From Vitis vinifera (Eukaryota; Streptophyta; Magnoliopsida; Vitales; Vitaceae), in the NCBI RefSeq assembly GCF_030704535.1, contig NC_081810.1, positions 5,241,501 through 5,305,500 on the forward strand: DNA of 64,000 nt. Direction: 5' to 3'. The position numbers were made by a program, and so were the translations under genes. Shown piece after piece: positions 58,446 through 64,000 of this stretch. The first letter of the stretch is position 1. Each line of letters begins with the position of its first letter. The notes beneath the pieces are model-generated. The model saw only the letters and a list, made by a program, of their open reading frames with translations, did no database searches and had not been told where the DNA came from.

Positions 58446-58572
58446 TAATAAGCAAGTGTCAACAGAGGTGCTTGAAGCAAGCAATGTTGTGAGTACAACT
58501 ATGGTGAATCCAGTGATACAACTTCAAAATGTGGGTGATATATCAAGTTCAAGCATTGGCCCTCTATTGTAG

Positions 58573-61235
58573 GGAACAAGATCTTCTTTAAATCTTCCCG
58601 TGTTAGGACCTGTTTAATGTAGGATGATAGTGCATCCTCCTAGTTCTTAATTTTAGTTGTTTGTTGAACAAGACAAGATGTTTTTTTTGTTTGTGGGATG
58701 CTTTTGGACACTTGTGTTTGAAACTCTATGCTACACTCTATTTCAATCTTTGCATGTAGCTTGATTTGGTTGTATGTTGAGTACTACATGTATGCAATTC
58801 TTTAGTTTATGCAAACATGGAGATTGGATTATGGTTAGGCTTTGCACATGAGAAAGAATAACTATTGTACCAATTGTTCGAGGTGCACACCAATTGGCTA
58901 TCCACAATCCAATTAATTATGTATTGATCCTCTTGTGGCGGGTCACCACTATGAAATTGGGGCTTACAATCAGGCTTGTGTTAAAAAAGAATGGCCCAAT
59001 CATACAACCTCGAGGCTTATTGTGTCATTAGTTATTTTTTAGGGCAGTTGCAGCAGCTTGATGGAGCTCAAGAGATGTGGCCTTGGTTTACTATTCACAT
59101 TGGTCACACTACGTTATTCATATAAAGAGTATTCTGCTAGCTATACAATATACATAGGAACAAAAAACTTAAAAATGGGCTAATAAGTAGTTTTAGTCAA
59201 GTGTAGTACATTTTTTTAAGTAAACTTGGTTCCATGGATGCAATAGTTGAGTGCCATTCGGGTAGGTGAGCTAATAGATACTTGCAAAACGTGACATAAG
59301 CTGCCGAGGAATATTGCTATGAGACTTTTCCACTAAGTGGGGTCATAGTATGAGCTAATCTAGCTTTTGCATCAAGTGGAATTGTCATAGAAAGATTCTC
59401 CATAAGAGCTTATAGTTCAGGTTAGAGTCTTGACCACTTTATTTGTTGAAAATAGTCTTTGAAGAGTATGTTGGGTGGGCTTCTTTTCATTGGAGAGATA
59501 GTCCACACTTTTTCTTGATAAAGAGTTGTAGGTATACTATTTTAAGAAGAGCTCGCAGAGTAGGCGAAGCCATCCATTGACTTTTCAGGCGCTTAGTAAG
59601 GCCATATGAGGTAGATTGTTGTAAATTGATAGGAAAAATTTAGAAAAATAGTCCTTCGCGACTGCCTACTAACATCATGAATTGTTGATAATGATAAAAA
59701 TGTTTGATTAGATTTTCCATGCCATTGTAGAGGTCGAAACTTTAGGTCACATAATGAGCAGACGACTCTTTTTGAAGCAAATAGGGAACTATATGTGATG
59801 CTCATGCTAGGTTCCAATGCTTTGATGTCTCTAGGGCTGAGTTGACTCGTAATTTTAACCAATGGGCTTTCAAACATAATTCTTTATACTTGGATCCCAA
59901 CTTTGTCTGACTCCAAGCTCGGTCATGAATTTTTAATTTGGGGTAGCTAATGGAGTTGCATTGTCTTGTAATGCTATTATTTGTTTTGTGGGATCACCAA
60001 CCATGAATTGGAGGCAAGGTAGACGAGTAGTAGCACATGAATTACGAACAGTTTGTGGCTGAATTATGGTAGCTTGAGATATCCAATTTGTTGTTTGAAT
60101 GATATTACCATAAGGTAGACATATTCTACAGTTTATCTTGCCTTAGGATAATTCCTACGTCATAAATCAATAGACAAGTTCAATTGCTTAGTTCACATGC
60201 AATAAATAGAATTTGTAATGTTTTTAAAACAGATAGTAGGAAAAGATTTAGGTTGAGTTCTTCACATAGTGGAATTGTTGGACTTGATTGCTCAGGTTTT
60301 GATGATAATTCAACTTTTCCATTAGAAAGTACATCCATAGACTTTTTATTAAAGGTTTTGTCATAGGGTTAATGCATGCATGAGACAAGAAGAACTGCAT
60401 ATCTTTTCCTCTGGGTCACAAGATTGCACAAGGATGTTGTTTTTATTTTTATTTTATTTTTATTTTTATTGTGTAACGGCTGATACACTTTATTGTAGGG
60501 TTGTATTTTTTTTATTTATTTTTGTTGAGTTGGCATCACGGGTTGGTAGTCTCGACTTGCTAAGTGCTACAAGTTAGTAATGTCTTCTTTTGAGGGTCAG
60601 GTCTAACAGTTCACCAATCCTTGAGGTAGGTTTCTGTTAGGGTACCTATCTTTGGGTGAGTCGACTTTAGGTAGCTCCTTTACAAAGGTCGATCTTGGTG
60701 TAAAGTTAACCTATATTTAGAGGTACAACCCAACTTAGTGCAAACAAGTGTGACCTATACCTAGGGGTATGAATGTTAGTTTAGCAAAGGGATATTTCGA
60801 ACTAAGATGACTAATATGGTTGAGTGGTGTTTTAAGTTAGTGTTTTCTCCAAGGTTCTTAGAAAGGACACCTTGAGATTTTTCTTGGTTCTAAGAAAGAC
60901 CACTAGTAAGTCTTTATTTTGGGTCTACTTTGGTTTTAGGTTTTTGGTTGAAAGGTGGTAGTTTTTCACTACTTTTCTTCATATGATAAAATAAATGATC
61001 TAAAAACTCATAGAATAGATGTGCTAAAGAAGACTTATTTAGACTTTGGCTAACCATTTGTTGAGGTGCATACACAGGCTATCATCAAGATCATTCTCAT
61101 GCACTTTAATGATTGCCCATTAAGGTTGGGTAAATTGAATGACCTTTTATGACGTACCTAATTTTAAATTTCCCATACTACTTTGAGGTCCGTGTTCACT
61201 GTATGCTATTTGAGAAAATAAAGGCTATGCTTAAG
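58573..61235. other. Spacer to the right of the copia element
   Basis: The first 300 bases look like a 3' UTR of the split exon. Beyond that there are no exons I can support; fragments near 59590-59880 and 60180-60580 are short and unrecognised. 60600-61230 repeats words such as 'tagaggtacaacc' and 'tacctaggggtat', suggesting retrotransposon debris. Confidence 0.4.
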
Positions 61236-62342
61236 TGAGACAAACACCTAAGAGGGCGGTGAATTGAGTTTTTCAAAAACTTTTTTTTTTAACACAACAA
61301 ATTCAAGCACAATATAATAAAAAAATAAAGAGATAGGGTTAGAGAATTCAAACTCGGATTTTATAGTGGTTCGACATTTCCTTGCCTACGTCCACTATTC
61401 TCTGTCTCCTAGCTGAGTGAGGGTTCCATTAACTTGAAGCTTAATATTCCAATCTTCTTACACTTGGATTCCGGCTCAAATGGGCTCTTACACAATCTTT
61501 TCAAGATTCAAACCTCTTGAAGGCTTTAACACTTAGTTTTTACAAGAATGAACCCTCAACCTAGCTAAAAAATAGCTCAAATACAAAACAAAACTAGGAT
61601 GACTCACAAGGGTGCACTAAAAGATATGCAAGTAGGGATTTATTGCACTAAGAAAGAAATGAGAGCTTTTAAGCCAAGAATAAGTGGGTAGACAATTGAT
61701 TGCAAGTGTTCTATATGTATCATAAATGAAGTGGAGTTCTCAATTTATAGGTTTCTAAGCTCGGGAGCCAAGAAAAGCAAAAGGCAGCCTTAACCGATCG
61801 AGCTGGGGGTCGATCAGTTCACTAGTTGTTGGAGCATTTAATGCTTTGGCAGGTTACCGTTGCCTCAACCGGACCTCGACTGGATAAGGGCAACTGGTCG
61901 ACCGGTTCCCTAACCGGTTGAGCCGGTTGGCCAGATCCTCGACCAGTTCAACCTTTTAGCCCCGAAAACCTATCTTTTTCAATTCTTTTCTTTTCTAACA
62001 CTTAGGTAAGGTCTTTAGGTAAATTAATATGCCAATTTTGAAATGTTTTGCCTAAGGTACATTTGATAAAACTCTGGTTTTAATGAAATCGAAAATTTAA
62101 AGAATAAACCGAGTTTTCAAAGATGCATGAAAAGGTATGAAAAACCCAAGTGCACCCATGCATTCATCTTACATTCGTTTCCTATGATCAAAAGTCTTCC
62201 AAAAGTCTCGATTTTGTATCCATTTGGTCATTTGATGAATTTTCGAATTTATACCCGAGATTCTTTACCATTCAAACCAATTAGTCACTTAACCATGATT
62301 TTTTATCATCAAAACCTGATTAGGAGAATCCTTGGGCTAACA
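61236..62342 (-). repeat. Probable SIRE/Maximus-type copia LTR
   Basis: Plus strand starts TGAGACAAACACCTAAGAGG with 'ggcggtgaattgag', and ends 'ttgggctaaca' directly before 'atctccccatatttgatgat'. On the minus strand that reads as a purine-rich tract (aaatatggggagat) followed by TGTTAGCCC, the usual polypurine-tract/LTR junction of this group. At about 1.1 kb the length fits. It includes a cluster of CCGGTT/AACCGG words (61790-61930). The boundary at 61236 is approximate, and no partner LTR or coding region was found in the window. Confidence 0.55.
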
Positions 62343-63520
62343 ATCTCCCCATATTTGATGATGACAAACCTTGGTTATCTAGGAGATAAAGAAATCTCCT
62401 TCTCAAACACTACTAATGACTTTTGTAGCCTCTTAACTCTGGATGAGTGTTTTTGTCCAAACATGAGATCGTAAGCAAGTTTCGTCCCAAAAAAAGAGAG
62501 TTTGACATTGCCAATACATAGGTGTTAAGCAGTCGGAAGTTGGCCAATCTCTTGAGCAAGTTGAATCGAGATGCAACATGTCTTAGGTGGTTGGTTAGAT
62601 GAGATTCAATTGTCAATTCTGAAGATAAGAATGTTGGCTAATAGATACAAGCAAGACTGCTTTGCTAGCCTTTGAGAATGAGGTACCCTTGGTTGCTCGA
62701 GATGAAAATCATCTATATAGTCGAGGTGGAGATCATCCAGATTTTGGTACTATAGGCTTGTAAATAAGTCACTGACCATTTTCCAATGTGTAGTAGATAA
62801 TGAATCAGTAGGCTCTAGTTTCTGTACTTGCTTATCTTGTTATGTAAACATAGATATAACCACGGACAAGGAATGGTAAGTCATAACATCTGTGGTTCAG
62901 GTCATGGAACCTCAAGCTCTGAAGTACCTTGAAACCTGACCTCAACCAATACCTTTGAAGATAGGCACCTCAGTAGAAGACCACCATAAGATTGAGTGAA
63001 GTGTGAGACCTATAGTTGGTGTATAAGAAAGTAGGCACCCTAGCGAAAGACCACTTCTAGATCACACAAAATGTGAGGCTTGACTGTCAAAAAGTAAAGT
63101 CAACCACTTTTGGCATTTAGCATAAAAAAACTGCTAGCACATCCTATGACCATGCCCATTAGTCACATCAACAATAGGTAAAGACAAACAACATAAAAAG
63201 GAAAAACAAGAAGGAAAATGAAACCAAATGAAAAATAGAAAAAGAAAGTAGACTTTCGTATCCCCGTTGAAGGATTCATTTTTCCCATATGAGGAGAAAG
63301 AATATGTTATTTCAATTTGTATTTGTTTTTCTTGAATCCCATATTTCTGAAGCTTCAAAACTTATTCTTTCTTGAATATCACACAAGACATAAATAATTG
63401 AAGAGAAAATTTTAAAAAGGGAGACTTCCCTAGAAAGATTCAACTTCACTTTCGATTTTTCAAGATGACTTCTTGTTTGAGCTAAGCATGACTTAGACAT
63501 TCCCATAGACGGTGCCAAAT
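62343..63520. other. Possible internal remnant beside the LTR
   Basis: Starts with the polypurine complement. A loose duplication near 62959-63016 and 63028-63085 ('aggcacc(t)', 'gaagaccac', 'gtgaggc/gtgagacc'). No coding domain. Could be the 3' non-coding part of the same element. Confidence 0.4.
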
Positions 63521-63823
63521 CTGGAAGCAATTTTCCTATTAAACTTTGTGTTTTTCATCGTCTTTCCTACAATGGGCTTTCTCACTCTTTATATATAGTA
63601 GTGTTTGTTGACTTTTTGGGTCAATTATGGTGTTGTTTGCAACCTTTTAGCTAAATTTCTGGTCAAGAAACATGGGCTCTATCAGAAGGAGCATCCCAAT
63701 GATCATATGGGGATTTATGGTGGTAACTTTGGTGGATAGTACCTAAGGAATATATCTTTTCTTTGATGTAGGGTTGGAATGAGTTGCGTCATTTGAGGAC
63801 TACTTGGGACGACATGTACCTAA
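63521..63823 (+). repeat. Dispersed repeat, copy B
   Basis: Partner of 40239-40537. It ends with 'gacgacatgtacctaa' where copy A has 'gatggtatgtacctat'; beyond that the two loci differ completely. Confidence 0.75.
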
Positions 63824-63915
63824 TTTTTTGTATGATCGCAAAGAATATATAAGTTGGTGATGGAAGCATGAGAGGGTTTTGTGCATGATAAAACAAAGGG
63901 CATTAATGGTTATGA

Positions 63916-64000
63916 AGGTGGAAAGAAGTCACTACTATCGAATGTCCCATTTGCTTGGAAGGCTTCCAAGATGGAGACGTATGTAGGGCTTTTCCCAAAT
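63916..64000 (+). CDS. RING-H2-like exon, cut by window end
   Basis: The frame after a TGA at 63913 reads KEVTTIECPICLEGFQDGDV and CRAFPK to the edge. The ECPICLExF...C pattern is the first half of a RING-H2 finger (CxxC, then Cys before the His pair) as in ATL-type ubiquitin ligases. The second half lies outside the window. No start codon in frame, so either an internal exon begins between 63916 and 63935 or this is a fragment. It stands directly after the dispersed repeat. Confidence 0.5.

Larger units (their letters stand above)
41415..58572 (+). pseudogene. Unidentified terminal exon split by the copia insertion
   Basis: A frame opens after an acceptor-like 'tattgtttcag' at 41414 and reads GLGLDDPFEIGPTKDAG to 41493, where the copia element begins. 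On the far side, from 58451, the frame continues in phase (VSTEVLEASNVVSTT, NVGDISSSSIGPLL) to TAG at 58570-58572, once one TAATA copy is discounted. That makes 66 codons with no stop across the join. I do not recognise the protein; it could be a host gene's last exon or the C-terminus of an older transposase. Upstream exons were not found. The long 3' side (58573 on) looks like a 3' UTR. Confidence 0.5.

Overview
This is nuclear DNA of a flowering plant, most likely a dicot. The host genes have short GT-AG introns and AT-rich spacers, there is a large P-class PPR gene, plant-type histone promoter elements are present, and copia, Athila-like gypsy, LINE, SINE and MITE debris is abundant. The overall style resembles grapevine, but that is a guess from impression and nothing in the window proves it.

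The left two thirds is gene-bearing. In order: a broken Yippee-like exon (about 3.1 kb) and an intact five-exon Yippee-like gene (5050-5932, +); a small four-exon RRM protein with an organelle-type N-terminus (7175-9265, +); a two-exon histone H2A of the SPKK-tailed (H2A.W) class (14143-15024, -); an actin-depolymerizing factor whose first coding exon is only the ATG, followed by a 3.85-kb intron (20647-24994, +); an intronless 904-aa PPR protein (27503-30217, -); and an intronless histone H2B with two type I histone promoter elements (33292-33750, +). Between them lie a degraded antisense copia element, a MITE family with long terminal inverted repeats and one copy with a perfect 10-bp target duplication, a solo LTR nested in one of those MITEs, 5'-truncated LINEs and an alcohol-dehydrogenase-like exon fragment.

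The right third is a nested retrotransposon. A copia element (41494-58445, minus orientation, 5-bp target duplication TAATA, initiator-Met-type primer binding site) sits inside what looks like the last coding exon of an unidentified gene. The reading frame is continuous across the insertion point once the element and one TAATA are removed. The copia leader holds a SINE-like unit and an antisense fragment resembling mitochondrial processing peptidase beta. A second element, Athila-like gypsy (44659-54681, target duplication GAGTC), is inserted in the copia integrase. Its outer ends are intact, but its interior is rearranged: pol reads on the minus strand, while an inverted LTR, primer binding site and gag read on the plus strand, and the right-hand LTR is truncated. 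Both internal junctions fall in short matches, so the chimera probably formed before integration.

The last 5 kb carries a probable SIRE-type LTR, a second copy of a dispersed repeat seen near 40.2 kb, and the start of a RING-H2-like exon cut by the window edge. No bacterial-type system, CRISPR array or tRNA/rRNA gene was found. All exon structures were read by eye from splice sites and frames.
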